Assembly: GCA_019638015.1 (NCBI GenBank)
Contig: JAHBUP010000001.1
Coordinates: forward strand, 3,442,424-3,506,423
Length of the DNA stretch: 64,000 nucleotides
Direction of reading: 5' to 3'
Source: Melioribacteraceae bacterium
GTDB taxonomy: Bacteria; Bacteroidota; Ignavibacteria; Ignavibacteriales; Melioribacteraceae
A program made the translations under genes and the position numbers. The notes below the pieces were generated by a model, which saw only the letters and a program-made list of their open reading frames with translations, searched no databases and was not told the DNA's origin. Positions 29,184 to 38,748 of this stretch are shown here, in pieces; positions within the stretch are counted from its first letter, which is position 1, and each line of letters opens with the position of its first letter.

Positions 29184-29373
29184 TAGATTTCCTACTTCAT
29201 TAAGTTTATAGGTTGATTGAGTTTAAACCAATTAATCAGAATAATTTTATTAGTTAATATAGACAAGAAAAATTAGCAAAAAGTTTATTTCGCAATTTTC
29301 GATTATCAAATACTATTCTTGAATGTAAAATTAAAGAGATAATTTGAGAGTTTCTTTTGATAAGAAAAAAATA

Positions 29374-30072
29374 TTAGACTATTGCAATGAGATAAATTCC
29401 TCCCAGAATAACTAAAATCCCGCATATTCTTTTTATCCACAGAATGGCTTTCGATTCTTCACTCCAGTTAAGATATTTCTGAACTTTACCGACAAGTGTT
29501 CCGGCTCCCACAATTACTGCGCAATGACCAATTCCAAATGAGATGAGCAATATCATAGCGGATAGATAATCTGTCTGTGCGGTTTGAAATACAACTCCAA
29601 GCACCGGCGCCATATATGCAAAAGTGCACGGACCAAGGGCAACACCAAATAGTAATCCTAAAACGAGTGCGGAAATCAACCCTTTTGTATTTGTCTTTTT
29701 TAAACCAAATGAATTACAATCAAATTTAATGATATCGAGGAGATAGAACCCCACTACAAAGAAAATGCCGGCAACAAGATAATTTCCGGTAGTTCCAACA
29801 TCGCCCATTAACCTACCAAGAGATGCTGTTATTATTCCTACTAACGCAATTGTGATTAATATACCAATTGAGAAGACAAGAGCAATACTAAATGTTCTTC
29901 CTATAGAAATTTTTCCTTGAGAACTAATATAACCTACCACAAGCGGAATACTTGATAAATGACATGGTGAAAGGATTATACTTAAAACACCCCATGCAAA
30001 AGAAGCAATGACCGCAAGCCAAAAAGCTCCCATCATCGATTCATATAAAAAAGTGAATAATCCTTCGAACAT
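29374..30072 (-). CDS. CcdA/DsbD-like thiol electron carrier
   Basis: Inner-membrane protein of 232 aa with six helices that passes electrons from cytoplasmic thioredoxin to periplasmic thiols. The two redox cysteines lie in ILSPCHLSSIP (helix 1) and ALGPCTFAYMAP (helix 4), the CcdA pattern. AAGGAG precedes the ATG. It is the last gene of the arsenic operon, 26 bases after a secreted thioredoxin-like gene that is its most likely periplasmic client. Confidence 0.88.
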   Translation of the reverse strand: MFEGLFTFLYESMMGAFWLAVIASFAWGVLSIILSPCHLSSIPLVVGYISSQGKISIGRTFSIALVFSIGILITIALVGIITASLGRLMGDVGTTGNYLVAGIFFVVGFYLLDIIKFDCNSFGLKKTNTKGLISALVLGLLFGVALGPCTFAYMAPVLGVVFQTAQTDYLSAMILLISFGIGHCAVIVGAGTLVGKVQKYLNWSEESKAILWIKRICGILVILGGIYLIAIV

Positions 30073-30098
30073 TAATTCTCCTTACAAGAGTTGTATGC

Positions 30099-30494
30099 TT
30101 ATTTCCCTTTCGGTTTTAATCCTTTCGAAGCAAGTATTTTATCGATTTCCGATTCGGGATAAAAACCTTCATGCCTGTGAAATTCTTTTCCATTTTCATC
30201 GAGGAATACTTGAGTTGGAATCAGTTTAATTTTGTAATCAGAGGCATATTTTTTCTGCTCTTTTGTCCACACATCGTAAAAGATAACTTTTACTTGCTCA
30301 CCATAATTTTCTTCAATTGCTTTCATCACCGGAACCATTTGCTTGCATGGAATGCAGTTTACTGATCCGAGTTCTACAAATGTAACTTTAGGTTTTGCGG
30401 TTTTTAATTTTTCTGATTTTACTTCAGGGCTTTGAGCTAGATTAACATTAACTAATATTACATACACCAATATTGATAGTAATATTTTCTTCAT
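30099..30494 (-). CDS. exported thioredoxin-like protein
   Basis: 131 aa with a signal peptide (1-20, ends NLAQ) and a thioredoxin fold: FVELGSVNCIPCKQMVPV holds the CxxC site (CIPC), followed by VKVIFYDVWTKEQKKYA and the cis-Pro loop LIPTQVFLD. It would be a periplasmic reductase or transfer protein, kept reduced by the CcdA-like protein encoded just downstream. GGAG supports the start. It begins one base after the stop of the small redox protein gene. Confidence 0.87.
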   Translation of the reverse strand: MKKILLSILVYVILVNVNLAQSPEVKSEKLKTAKPKVTFVELGSVNCIPCKQMVPVMKAIEENYGEQVKVIFYDVWTKEQKKYASDYKIKLIPTQVFLDENGKEFHRHEGFYPESEIDKILASKGLKPKGK

Positions 30495-30495
30495 G

Positions 30496-30735
30496 CTACA
30501 CTCCTTTTAACCAATTTAATATTTGCTCATCTTTGGGAATAATTCCTGTACTCACGACTTTCTCGTTTACAACGAGACCGGGCGTCATCATAATTCCATA
30601 ACTCATCATATCGTTTATATCAGTAACTTTCTCAAGTGTCGCGTCAACATTATTGAGCGAGATTACATCTTTAACTTTTTGTTCGAGAGTTTGACATTTT
30701 TTACAACCGGTGCCAAGAATTTTTACTGAAATCAT
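30496..30735 (-). CDS. small thioredoxin-like redox protein (TM0996/MTH895 family)
   Basis: 79 aa cytoplasmic glutaredoxin/thioredoxin-size protein. ILGTGCKKCQTLEQKV has the CxxC motif of the redox-active disulfide protein 2 family, and MTPGLVVNEKVVSTG gives the cis-Pro region. In other bacteria these proteins are often encoded next to ArsP-like permeases and arsenic genes, as here. It could serve as electron donor for ArsC or as a partner of the permease; neither is shown by sequence. Confidence 0.85.
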   Translation of the reverse strand: MISVKILGTGCKKCQTLEQKVKDVISLNNVDATLEKVTDINDMMSYGIMMTPGLVVNEKVVSTGIIPKDEQILNWLKGV

Positions 30736-30780
30736 ATTAACCTCTAAGAATTTTGCTTCATTTTTATTTTGTTAATTGTG

Positions 30781-31863
30781 TTAAGGACATACATCCGGCG
30801 CTTTTATTGATCCTTCTTCAACTTTTCCGAAGTACTTTTTTTGGAAGAATAACGCAACATTCACCAATGCAATTAAAACCGGCACTTCGACTAAAGGTCC
30901 AATTACTGCGGCAAATGCTTCACCACTGTTAATTCCAAATACCGCAATGGCTACGGCAATTGCTAATTCAAAATTATTGCTTGCCGCGGTAAATGAAAGC
31001 GTAGCTGTTTTGGAATAATCCGCCCCAACTTTCTTTCCCATGTAGAAAGAAACTAAAAACATTATCACAAAGTAGAGTAAAAGCGGAATTGCTATTCGCA
31101 CAACATCTAACGGAATTTTTACAATGTACTCCCCCTTAAGTGAAAACATTACAACAATTGTAAAGAGTAACGCAATCAATGTAATAGGGGAAATCTTAGG
31201 AATAAATTTCTTTTCATACCATACTTTACTTTTCAGCTTCAGCAATACGAAACGAGTTATCATTCCGGCTATGAATGGTATTCCTAGATATATAAACACA
31301 GATTCCGCAATCTGCCCAATAGTTATATCTACCGTAAAAGTCTGAAGTCCAAGCCATGAAGGCAGGATGGTTAAAAAGACATAAGCATAAATAGAGAAAA
31401 ATAATACTTGGAATATAGAATTGAACGCTACTAAACCAGCGGCATATTCGGTATCCCCTTTTGCCAATTCATTCCACACAATTACCATAGCTATGCATCG
31501 CGCTAGCCCAATCATTATTAATCCCGCCATATACTCTGGATAATCGGGCAGAAAGATTACGGCAAGTACAAACATTAGCACCGGTCCAATTATCCAGTTT
31601 TGAATAAGGGAGAGCGCCAATACTTTCACATTTTTGAATACATCACCGAGTTCTTCATATTTCACTTTTGCGAGGGGTGGATACATCATAAGAATTAATC
31701 CGATTGCGATAGGAATGTTAGTTGTCCCGCTCTGAAATGAATTCCAGAAATCAACTACTCCCGGAAATAAATAACCGGAAAAAACTCCAATAAACATGGC
31801 GAGGAAAATCCATAGAGTTAGGTATCTATCCAGGAAGGATAGTTTTTTAGTTAGTGAACTCAT
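30781..31863 (-). CDS. acr3: ACR3-type arsenite efflux transporter
   Basis: Arsenite exporter of the inner membrane, 360 aa with ten predicted helices. [21 protein letters not shown] carries the conserved Cys of ACR3 helix 4 and its neighbouring motif; [19 protein letters not shown] and [17 protein letters not shown] are further family motifs. The ATG at 31863 overlaps the stop of arsC (ATGA, 4 bases), so reduction of arsenate and export of the resulting arsenite are translationally coupled. Confidence 0.95.
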   Translation of the reverse strand: MSSLTKKLSFLDRYLTLWIFLAMFIGVFSGYLFPGVVDFWNSFQSGTTNIPIAIGLILMMYPPLAKVKYEELGDVFKNVKVLALSLIQNWIIGPVLMFVLAVIFLPDYPEYMAGLIMIGLARCIAMVIVWNELAKGDTEYAAGLVAFNSIFQVLFFSIYAYVFLTILPSWLGLQTFTVDITIGQIAESVFIYLGIPFIAGMITRFVLLKLKSKVWYEKKFIPKISPITLIALLFTIVVMFSLKGEYIVKIPLDVVRIAIPLLLYFVIMFLVSFYMGKKVGADYSKTATLSFTAASNNFELAIAVAIAVFGINSGEAFAAVIGPLVEVPVLIALVNVALFFQKKYFGKVEEGSIKAPDVCP

Positions 31864-32282
31864 TTAAGTTCTTCCTCATAAAATTTATAGAAATCAATTT
31901 TAATTTCATCTCTAATTCTTCTAAAAACAGAAAGAACTTCTTCTTCTGTACCGGTTGCGTCGGCCGGATCTTCAAAACCAATATGGAGTTGTTTCCCTAC
32001 TTTCCCGAGAAATACGGGACAAGCTTCTTTAGCGTTATCACAAACCGTAATAACATAATCTAATTCTTCATTTATAAAATTATCTGAATGTTTGGGATAA
32101 TTTGCGCTTAAATCAATTCCTAATTCATTCATCACTTGCACCGCTTTAGGATGAACTTGATTGGATGGTTTTGTTCCGGCAGAAAATACCTCGAGCTCAG
32201 TATCAAACGATTTTAAAAAACCTTCCGCCATTTGGCTTCGGCAGCTATTGCCGGTACATAGAATTAATATTTTTTTCTTCAT
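31860..32282 (-). CDS. arsC: thioredoxin-coupled arsenate reductase ArsC
   Basis: Reduces arsenate to arsenite in the cytoplasm. 140 aa of the low-molecular-weight phosphatase fold. The P-loop [13 protein letters not shown] (CX5R) near residues 9-15 holds the nucleophilic Cys. Two more cysteines, in [13 protein letters not shown] (about 82 and 90), match the disulfide cascade of the thioredoxin-coupled class. AAAGGGA before the ATG supports the start. Overlaps acr3 by 4 bases. Confidence 0.94.
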   Translation of the reverse strand: MKKKILILCTGNSCRSQMAEGFLKSFDTELEVFSAGTKPSNQVHPKAVQVMNELGIDLSANYPKHSDNFINEELDYVITVCDNAKEACPVFLGKVGKQLHIGFEDPADATGTEEEVLSVFRRIRDEIKIDFYKFYEEELK

Positions 32283-32331
32283 TTACATCCCTTTCGTATA
32301 ACTGATTTACATTTATTATTAACTGATTTTT

Positions 32332-33636
32332 CTAGAATAATGATCCATAAATTAGTCCGCTAAACGTTGCCATTACAACTACAAGAGAAACATACACAAT
32401 TGTTTTTTCGGTACCGATAACTCCTCTTATAACAAGCATATTAGGTAATGATAACGCGGGTCCGGCGAGTAATAATGCTAACGCCGGTCCTTTGCCCATT
32501 CCGCTGTTAATTAATCCTTGAAGAATTGGAATTTCGGTTAGAGTTGCGAAATACATAAACGCACCGGTTAATGAAGCAAAGAAATTCGCGAATAATGAAT
32601 TTCCTCCAACCAAATTTGAAATCCATTCATTGGGTATAATTCCATTATTGTTATTTGTTGAACCGAGCAAAAATCCGGCAACCAAAACTCCCGCACCAAG
32701 AAGAGGCATAATCTGTTTTGCAAATCCCCAAGTTTCACCTAACCATTGATTCGCTTCTCCATCTGTAAAAGTTAGGATGATGGTTGTTGCGACAATAGCG
32801 GTAATAAACGGTATTGTGGGATTATTATAAAAGATTATGGATGAAATTATTACAGCAGCGGCACCGAGTATCGCGAAAAGTTTTTTAACACCGATAATGT
32901 AGATCATTGAAAATGTAAACCCGATTCCGAATAGAGCTGTGATAAACCATTTATTAGCGAAGAGAAAATACCAGAAACCTTCGGTTTCATCGGATGGTTT
33001 TCCCCAATTAACAAAAACTAAAATTGCTACAAGAATAAAAAAATGAAGTGAGGTTTGCCAAATCGGTCTAACTTCCGGTACATCCGGCATTGCCAGTTGA
33101 GTTATAGCCCTTTCCTTTTCTTCATTGCGATAAATGAAGGACATAATTAATCCGATAACTACACTAAATGAAACGGCTCCTATCACTCTTGCAATTCCAA
33201 GTTCGAGACCTAAAATTCTTGCCGTCAGAATAATCGCTAAAATATTTATTGCCGGACCTGAATAAAGGAATGCGATTGCAGGTCCAAGTCCCGCTCCACG
33301 TTTATGAATACTAGAAAAAAGAGGAAGTATTGTGCATGAGCAGACCGCGAGGATAGTTCCGGAAACCGCAGCTACGGAATAAGCTACCCACTTCTTCGAT
33401 TTTGCGCCAAAGTATTTTACTACTGCCGCTTGACTTACAAAAACAGCAATTACTCCCGCGATAAAAAATGCCGGAATTAAACAAAGAAGAACATGCTCTT
33501 GGGCATACCATTTGGCTAGATCAAATGCCGCTATTATTGCGGCGGAGAAGGATGCATCTTCAATTGGCATAAAGTATGCGAAAATAAAAACTCCGAGTAT
33601 CCATAAAAATGATTTGTATTGTTCTTTCCATTCCAT
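32332..33636 (-). CDS. ArsP-like permease (PF03773 family)
   Basis: 434 aa, about ten membrane helices. The signature CSCTILPLFSSIHKRGAGLG followed by AIAFLYSGPAIN identifies the ArsP/DUF318 permease family; a second AGPALSLPNMLVIRG repeat occurs near the C-terminus. Members export trivalent methylated or organic arsenicals, and others are linked to copper or zinc. Placement between arsR and arsC, and an arsM gene 4 kb away, favours methylarsenite export. It is the second gene of the arsenic operon, 44 bases after arsR. Confidence 0.85.
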   Translation of the reverse strand: MEWKEQYKSFLWILGVFIFAYFMPIEDASFSAAIIAAFDLAKWYAQEHVLLCLIPAFFIAGVIAVFVSQAAVVKYFGAKSKKWVAYSVAAVSGTILAVCSCTILPLFSSIHKRGAGLGPAIAFLYSGPAINILAIILTARILGLELGIARVIGAVSFSVVIGLIMSFIYRNEEKERAITQLAMPDVPEVRPIWQTSLHFFILVAILVFVNWGKPSDETEGFWYFLFANKWFITALFGIGFTFSMIYIIGVKKLFAILGAAAVIISSIIFYNNPTIPFITAIVATTIILTFTDGEANQWLGETWGFAKQIMPLLGAGVLVAGFLLGSTNNNNGIIPNEWISNLVGGNSLFANFFASLTGAFMYFATLTEIPILQGLINSGMGKGPALALLLAGPALSLPNMLVIRGVIGTEKTIVYVSLVVVMATFSGLIYGSLF

Positions 33637-33680
33637 ATTTAGCCTAATTCGTCTTTTGCCGAAATGTTTATTAAAAGTTT

Positions 33681-34025
33681 TTATTTAGAGCAGATTATAT
33701 TTCTATCCGATTCAATTACTTTCTTTTTATCACTTAGTATTGCGTCATGATCTGCGATCCAGAAATCGAGAGAAGTAAGAATTGATGTAACTCGAGAATC
33801 AGCTGGACGTGGATTAATATAATAATTCACCCATTTCCCCTCTTTTTGCTCAATAATGAAGCCCGATTCCTTCAATAATTTTAAGTGCTGAGATACGGTT
33901 GAGGTTGCAAGTCCCAGCACATTTGTAATTTCACAAACACATAATGGTTTGGTTTGAAGCATTTTTAGAATCCGAAGCCTATTAGAATCAGACAATGCTT
34001 TAAAAAATTTAACTTTATCTTCCAT
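33681..34025 (-). CDS. arsR: ArsR-family arsenic-responsive repressor
   Basis: 114 aa winged-helix repressor. The metal site CVCEI in helix 3 (about 29-33) is the classical As(III)/Sb(III)-binding motif, and [20 protein letters not shown] is the recognition helix region. A further cysteine lies at the C-terminus (IICSK). First gene of the seven-gene operon running to 29374. A symmetric TTTCGTTA/TAACGAAA site lies 14 bases upstream of its ATG, so it probably represses the operon until arsenite binds. Confidence 0.92.
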   Translation of the reverse strand: MEDKVKFFKALSDSNRLRILKMLQTKPLCVCEITNVLGLATSTVSQHLKLLKESGFIIEQKEGKWVNYYINPRPADSRVTSILTSLDFWIADHDAILSDKKKVIESDRNIICSK

Positions 34026-34039
34026 TTTTCATTTTTTCA

Positions 34040-34057
34040 TTTCGTTAACTAACGAAA
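34040..34057 (-). promoter_or_regulatory. probable ArsR operator of the arsenic operon
   Basis: Inverted repeat of 8-bp arms with a 2-base centre: TTTCGTTA (34040-34047) and TAACGAAA (34050-34057). It lies just upstream of the arsR ATG at 34025, where a repressor would block the operon promoter. Confidence 0.6.
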
Positions 34058-34199
34058 CATAATTAAGCGATCACTGTTTGTCAATTCTTTCAGTGAAGTA
34101 TTTCGGGATTTGTACGGCTAGAAATGTCAATAATTTTTAAATGATTATTTATATCTTCTGGTTGTAAATTGACTTTTTATAAGTTTAGTGAGAATCCTA

Positions 34200-34928
34200 A
34201 TGTTTAATTCATCAGGAAATAAATATTTAATAATTCTTCCTCTATTAAGTCTGACTGTAATAATATTTTCTGGTTTCCAGGTTGATAAGTGTAAAGGTTA
34301 TAAAAATCAATATAAACTGAATATAGTTTACTGTATTGACGATTATAAAAAACTAGTTTCCAATAATCCCAATATGGAGCTAATTGATCTGGAAAAAACT
34401 ATTCCTGGTGTTGTGCTGGATATCCGTTATGCCACAAAAGATAATTTTACCGGGGAAATTATTTATTCATCTCCCAAAGCTTACGCGAGAAAGCCTGTAT
34501 CTGATGCACTAAAAAAAGTTCAGGATTCACTATCACATCACAATTTAGGTTTAAAAATTTACGATGCTTACCGCCCCTATTCTGCGACTGTCAAATTTTT
34601 TGAAGTTTACCCCGATACTGTTTTTGTCGCGCATCCAAAATTTGGATCACGTCATAATCGTGGTTGCGCGGTTGATATTTCACTTGTTGATTTGAGGACA
34701 AAAAAAGAAATTGCCATGCCTACAAAGTTTGATGACTTCTCCGAAAAAGCACATCCGAAGTATATGAATTTGCCGAAGGAAGTTATTCGCAACCGTACAC
34801 TGCTTACCAATATTATGAAGCATTTCGGTTTTAAGCAGTACCCTTATGAATGGTGGCACTTTGATTTTTTAGAACACAAGAATTATCCATTAACAGATTT
34901 GACATTTGCAGAATTAAATGATAATTGA
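34200..34928 (+). CDS. VanX-like D-Ala-D-Ala dipeptidase (M15 family)
   Basis: Zinc dipeptidase of the peptidase M15D type, cutting D-Ala-D-Ala. I chose ATG 34200 (242 aa); GTG 34188 in frame would add four residues. A hydrophobic N-terminus (about 8-28) suggests export or a lipid-free anchor. DIRYATKDNFTG and IYDAYRPYSA are VanX motifs; zinc ligands are in GSRHNRGCAVDISL and the catalytic Glu and last His in YEWWHFDF. No vanA or vanH is nearby, so cell-wall turnover or nutrient recovery is more likely than glycopeptide resistance. Stands alone. Confidence 0.88.
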   Translation: MFNSSGNKYLIILPLLSLTVIIFSGFQVDKCKGYKNQYKLNIVYCIDDYKKLVSNNPNMELIDLEKTIPGVVLDIRYATKDNFTGEIIYSSPKAYARKPVSDALKKVQDSLSHHNLGLKIYDAYRPYSATVKFFEVYPDTVFVAHPKFGSRHNRGCAVDISLVDLRTKKEIAMPTKFDDFSEKAHPKYMNLPKEVIRNRTLLTNIMKHFGFKQYPYEWWHFDFLEHKNYPLTDLTFAELNDN

Positions 34929-34977
34929 TTTTGCTATTCTCAATAACAATAAATTTTAAAAAGGATTAACTATTATC

Positions 34978-35436
34978 ATGAAATCATTATTAATTTTATC
35001 AGTTTTTTTAATATCAGTTTGTTCAGCAATCGCCCAAACAAACAACCCAAGTTATGATTCTACTTTAGCAAAAAGTCTGGGCGCCGATGATTATGGCATG
35101 AAGAAATATATCTTGGTCATTCTTAAAACCGGAGATAATAAAACCGATGATAAAGATTTTATTAGTTCAAGTTTTCGCGGACATTTAGATAATATTAACA
35201 AGCTGGTAGATGAAGGGAAATTAATTGTTGCCGGTCCTTTATCCAAAAATGATAAAGCATATCGGGGAATATTTATACTTACTTCGGTTACTCAAGATGA
35301 AGCCGTAGAATTACTACAAACCGACCCAGCTATCAAAGAAAAGTTGCTAGATTATGAATTATATGATTGGTACGGATCGGCAGCGCTTCCCGAGTATCTA
35401 AAAATATCGGATAAAATTTGGAAGGTTTCTCCATAA
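34978..35436 (+). CDS. exported YciI-like protein
   Basis: 152 aa. Signal peptide (1-19, ends AIAQ) followed by a YciI-type ferredoxin-like domain: KYILVILKTGDN, FRGHLDNINKLVDEGKLIVAGPL with the conserved His, and FILTSVTQDEAVELLQTDPA. The C-terminal tail DWYGSAALPEYL extends past the common fold. Most YciI proteins are cytoplasmic, so export is unusual. Function unknown; it may share a transcript with the PepSY gene 60 bases downstream. Confidence 0.8.
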   Translation: MKSLLILSVFLISVCSAIAQTNNPSYDSTLAKSLGADDYGMKKYILVILKTGDNKTDDKDFISSSFRGHLDNINKLVDEGKLIVAGPLSKNDKAYRGIFILTSVTQDEAVELLQTDPAIKEKLLDYELYDWYGSAALPEYLKISDKIWKVSP

Positions 35437-35496
35437 CTTTATTTCTAGCTATTAATTTCTTTAAACATTCTATTGCAAAATGTCTTGAATCCAAAT

Positions 35497-36075
35497 ATGG
35501 AACAATCAAATAAACGTAAGAGTCAGGTTTCATTTCTAAGAACCGTGAGGAAAATTCACAGAATAACGGGAATTTTTCTTTTTTGCTTTTTGATAATAAT
35601 TGCTATTTCTGGATTTTTATTGGGCTGGAAAAAACATACCGATGGCTTACTTCTGCCAAAATCTTATAAGGGAACTACAGCGAAACTTGAGAATTGGTTA
35701 TCAATAGATGTATTGCACAAAACCGCTTGCAATATTCTTCGTGATTCAGTTTCCAATAATTTATCTACCGAACTTGACCGCATCGACATTCGTAAAGATA
35801 AAGGAATGGTTAAATTTCTATTTGTAGATGGATTTTGGGAAATTCAGCTCGATGGAGCTACCGGAAAACTTCTTCACATCCAAAGAAGATATTCAGATAT
35901 TATCGAGAAAATACATGATGCCTCAATTGCCGATTATTATTTAGGGACTTCTGATGGACAGTTCAAATTGATCTATACTTCCATAATGGGGATTGCACTA
36001 TTTATTTTTTCCATAACCGGTTTTTGGCTTTGGTATGGACCAAAGCGCTTGCGGCACAAATATCCTCACTCATAA
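35497..36075 (+). CDS. PepSY-associated membrane protein
   Basis: 192 aa from ATG 35497 (a TTG at 35473 would add eight residues; neither has a clear ribosome site). KIHRITGIFLFCFLIIIAISGF is the first PepSY_TM helix with its leading His, then an exported PepSY-like domain (about 60-135; FWEIQLDGATGKLLHIQRR) and a final helix IMGIALFIFSITGFWLWYG. Such short PepSY-TM proteins are linked to periplasmic redox or iron uptake, with haem-binding His residues proposed in some. No partner is evident here. Confidence 0.78.
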   Translation: MEQSNKRKSQVSFLRTVRKIHRITGIFLFCFLIIIAISGFLLGWKKHTDGLLLPKSYKGTTAKLENWLSIDVLHKTACNILRDSVSNNLSTELDRIDIRKDKGMVKFLFVDGFWEIQLDGATGKLLHIQRRYSDIIEKIHDASIADYYLGTSDGQFKLIYTSIMGIALFIFSITGFWLWYGPKRLRHKYPHS

Positions 36076-36261
36076 AAATTCACCGGCGTAAGTTTCTTAT
36101 CTATCTTTATCAAAAGACTGTTTCTACTGAAACAATTATAGCTTATATTTGAGCCATGGTTTTCAGATAACTTCATATCGCCTTTCCGCTTTGAGATTCA
36201 AGCAATCCAAGGTTACAATCAATTTTATAAAAATCTTTAATAGGTATTAATTAGAATTATT

Positions 36262-37869
36262 ATGAGTATTAAAAAGAACATCGAAAGAAGAAAAACATTT
36301 GGCATTATAAGTCACCCCGATGCCGGAAAAACAACATTAACCGAAAAACTGCTCTTATACAGTGGGGCCATTCAAATTGCAGGCGCGGTAAAATCAAATA
36401 AAATTAAGAAAACTGCTGCCTCTGATTTTCTTGAAATTGAAAAGCAGAGAGGCATTTCTGTAGCTACTTCAGTATTGTCATTCGACTATAAAGATTCGAT
36501 AATAAACCTACTGGATACACCGGGTCACAAGGACTTTGCTGAAGATACTTATCGTACTTTAACAGCAGTTGACAGCGTAATTCTGGTTATTGATAGTGTT
36601 AAAGGTGTTGAGGAACAAACCGAAAAACTTATGAATGTTTGCCGTATGCGCAAAACTCCGGTTATTGTTTTCATTAATAAGATGGATCGTGAAGGTAAAG
36701 AATCGGTTGAGTTACTTGATGAATTGGAGAGTATACTAGATATTAAGGTTCGCCCGTTAAGCTGGCCTTTGGGTAAAGGCTATACTTTTAGAGGTGTTTA
36801 TAATATTTATAAAAATAGTTTTGCATTCTTTCACTCAAATAAACAAACCGTTGAAGATGAAGTAAAAATGTTCAATTCAATTGATGATCCCGAGCTTATT
36901 AATTTATTTGGTGATGATGCTCTCAAACTTAAACATGATATTGAGTTGGTGGATGGCATCTATGATGATTTTGATGTTGAAAAATATAGAAAAGGGGAAC
37001 AAGCCCCGGTATTTTTCGGCAGTGCGTTAAATAATTTCGGCGTTAAAGAATTACTCGATACATTCATTGAAATTGCTCCGCCCCCAATTCCAAGAGATAC
37101 CACTAAAGGAATGATTAGTCCTGACGATGAAAAATTTAGCGGTTTCGTATTTAAAATTCACGCTAATATTGATCCTAAACATAGAGACCGAATCGCATTC
37201 TTGCGGGTGTGTTCTGGGAAATTTGAGAGAAATAAATACTATCATCATGTTAGATTAGATCGTGATATTAAATTCCCGAGTCCCGCTACATTTATGGGAC
37301 AAACAAAAAGTATTGTTGACGATGCTTATGCAGGTGATGTTATTGGTTTATATGATTCCGGCACCTTTAAAATTGGTGATACTCTCACCGAGGGAGAAGC
37401 ATTCATGTTTAAAGGGATTCCGAGTTTTTCACCCGAAATATTCCGTGAACTTAGGAATACCGATCCTTTTAAATCCAAGCAGCTCGAAAAAGGAGTCAAT
37501 CAATTAACGGACGAGGGATTAGCACAACTATTCACACAAAACCAGGGCAACAGAAAAGTAATTGGTGTTGTCGGTGTGCTACAATTTGATGTAATAAAGT
37601 TTAGGCTGCTACATGAGTTTGGCGCCAGCGCCGAGTTTATCAACTATCCTTCATTTAAAGCTTGCTGGGTTAAATATGAAAACAAAAGCGATATTGATAG
37701 TTTGATGAGTCTTTGGAGTAATAATCTATTTTTAGATAAGAATAAAAACCTGGTTTACATCGCGGAATCTTCATATTCACTTGAACGCGCGAAAGAGAAA
37801 AATCCGAAAGCAAAATTTCTTTTCAGTATTGAACACAACGATCAAACACTCGAAATGGAAAATGAATAA
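36262..37869 (+). CDS. prfC: peptide chain release factor 3
   Basis: GTPase that removes RF1/RF2 from the ribosome after termination. 535 aa, the usual length. G-domain motifs: P-loop SHPDAGKTTLTEKL, switch II DTPGHKDFAEDTYR, NKMD specificity motif (FINKMDREGK). KTAASDFLEIEKQRGISVATSV is the RF3-specific switch I region. Domains 2 and 3 follow (GFVFKIHANIDPKHRDRIAF; GVVGVLQFDVIKFRL). Monocistronic, ending at a stem-loop shared with the convergent arsM gene. Confidence 0.95.
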   Translation: MSIKKNIERRKTFGIISHPDAGKTTLTEKLLLYSGAIQIAGAVKSNKIKKTAASDFLEIEKQRGISVATSVLSFDYKDSIINLLDTPGHKDFAEDTYRTLTAVDSVILVIDSVKGVEEQTEKLMNVCRMRKTPVIVFINKMDREGKESVELLDELESILDIKVRPLSWPLGKGYTFRGVYNIYKNSFAFFHSNKQTVEDEVKMFNSIDDPELINLFGDDALKLKHDIELVDGIYDDFDVEKYRKGEQAPVFFGSALNNFGVKELLDTFIEIAPPPIPRDTTKGMISPDDEKFSGFVFKIHANIDPKHRDRIAFLRVCSGKFERNKYYHHVRLDRDIKFPSPATFMGQTKSIVDDAYAGDVIGLYDSGTFKIGDTLTEGEAFMFKGIPSFSPEIFRELRNTDPFKSKQLEKGVNQLTDEGLAQLFTQNQGNRKVIGVVGVLQFDVIKFRLLHEFGASAEFINYPSFKACWVKYENKSDIDSLMSLWSNNLFLDKNKNLVYIAESSYSLERAKEKNPKAKFLFSIEHNDQTLEMENE

Positions 37870-37880
37870 ATTTGGCTGCC

Positions 37881-37913
37881 CGAAAAGTAGGTTTAAAAAT
37901 AAACTACTTTTCG
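37881..37913. terminator. bidirectional terminator between prfC and arsM
   Basis: CGAAAAGTAG (37881-37890) pairs with CTACTTTTCG (37904-37913); TTTA/TAAA extends the stem past one bulged G and leaves an AAAA loop. It lies between convergent genes ending at 37869 and 37929. Confidence 0.75.
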
Positions 37914-37928
37914 AACAACCACTTTTAA

Positions 37929-38738
37929 TTAGGGTTTACTTGCAGTAACTGTTATACTAAAAATACCCTTAACATTTTCATGATACTCGCTTAATGCTTG
38001 AGCAGATAAATATTCAGTTAATAGTTCATCCGGAAGCTCAATCTTTTTTCTTTTGTTTATTTCGATATTTTTAAATCCGGTATCAGAAATTAGCTTGAGA
38101 TATTGATCTTCTTCAATAGCACCCGACACACATCCGGCATACATCTCGGCAGACTTCTGCAATTCGGGGGTCATTTCTCCTTTAATTACTATATCAGAAA
38201 CACAAAAATGCGCACCCGGTTTTAGAATTCTATAAATCTCGCTAAACGCTTTTTCTTTATTTGGGACTAAATTTAACACACAGTTGCTAACCACAACATC
38301 TGCTATTGAGTTTTCGAGAGGCATGTTTTCAATTTCACCAAGTTTAAATTCAACATTTTTATAACCAAGTTTTCGATTATTGATATTAGCTTTATTTATC
38401 ATCTCTTCAGTCATATCAATTCCGATAACTTTTCCTGAATCACCAACAATTGCTCGAGCAACAAAGACATCATTGCCGGCTCCGCTTCCCAAATCCACTA
38501 CTGTATTTCCCTCATTTATATTTGCGAATTCGGTTGGCAATCCGCAGCCAAGCCCCAAATCCGCATCCGCTACATACCCATCAAGATGGTCATATTCATC
38601 CTTCATGATTGTGTAGCCAACTATTTTAGAATCATCTCCTCCGCAACAACCAGAGGGGGCACAGCAGGATGAGGACCTTTTAGCAATCTCCCCATATTTT
38701 TCTTTAACAATTTGTTTTAATTCGTTTTCGTTTTTCAT
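37929..38738 (-). CDS. arsM: arsenite S-adenosylmethionine methyltransferase ArsM
   Basis: Methylates As(III) using SAM, giving mono- to trimethyl arsenicals. 269 aa. SAM site VVDLGSGAGNDVFVA (about 80-94). Arsenic-binding cysteines are Cys65 (LGLGCGLP), Cys153 (SNCVLNL) and Cys203 (AGCVSGA), the three-Cys set of the family, plus a Cys-rich N-terminus (CCAPSGCC, 25-32). AAGGAG precedes ATG. It follows the second arsR by 10 bases, forming a separate two-gene unit from the efflux operon at 29374-34025. Confidence 0.93.
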   Translation of the reverse strand: MKNENELKQIVKEKYGEIAKRSSSCCAPSGCCGGDDSKIVGYTIMKDEYDHLDGYVADADLGLGCGLPTEFANINEGNTVVDLGSGAGNDVFVARAIVGDSGKVIGIDMTEEMINKANINNRKLGYKNVEFKLGEIENMPLENSIADVVVSNCVLNLVPNKEKAFSEIYRILKPGAHFCVSDIVIKGEMTPELQKSAEMYAGCVSGAIEEDQYLKLISDTGFKNIEINKRKKIELPDELLTEYLSAQALSEYHENVKGIFSITVTASKP

Positions 38739-38748
38739 AACTACTCCT

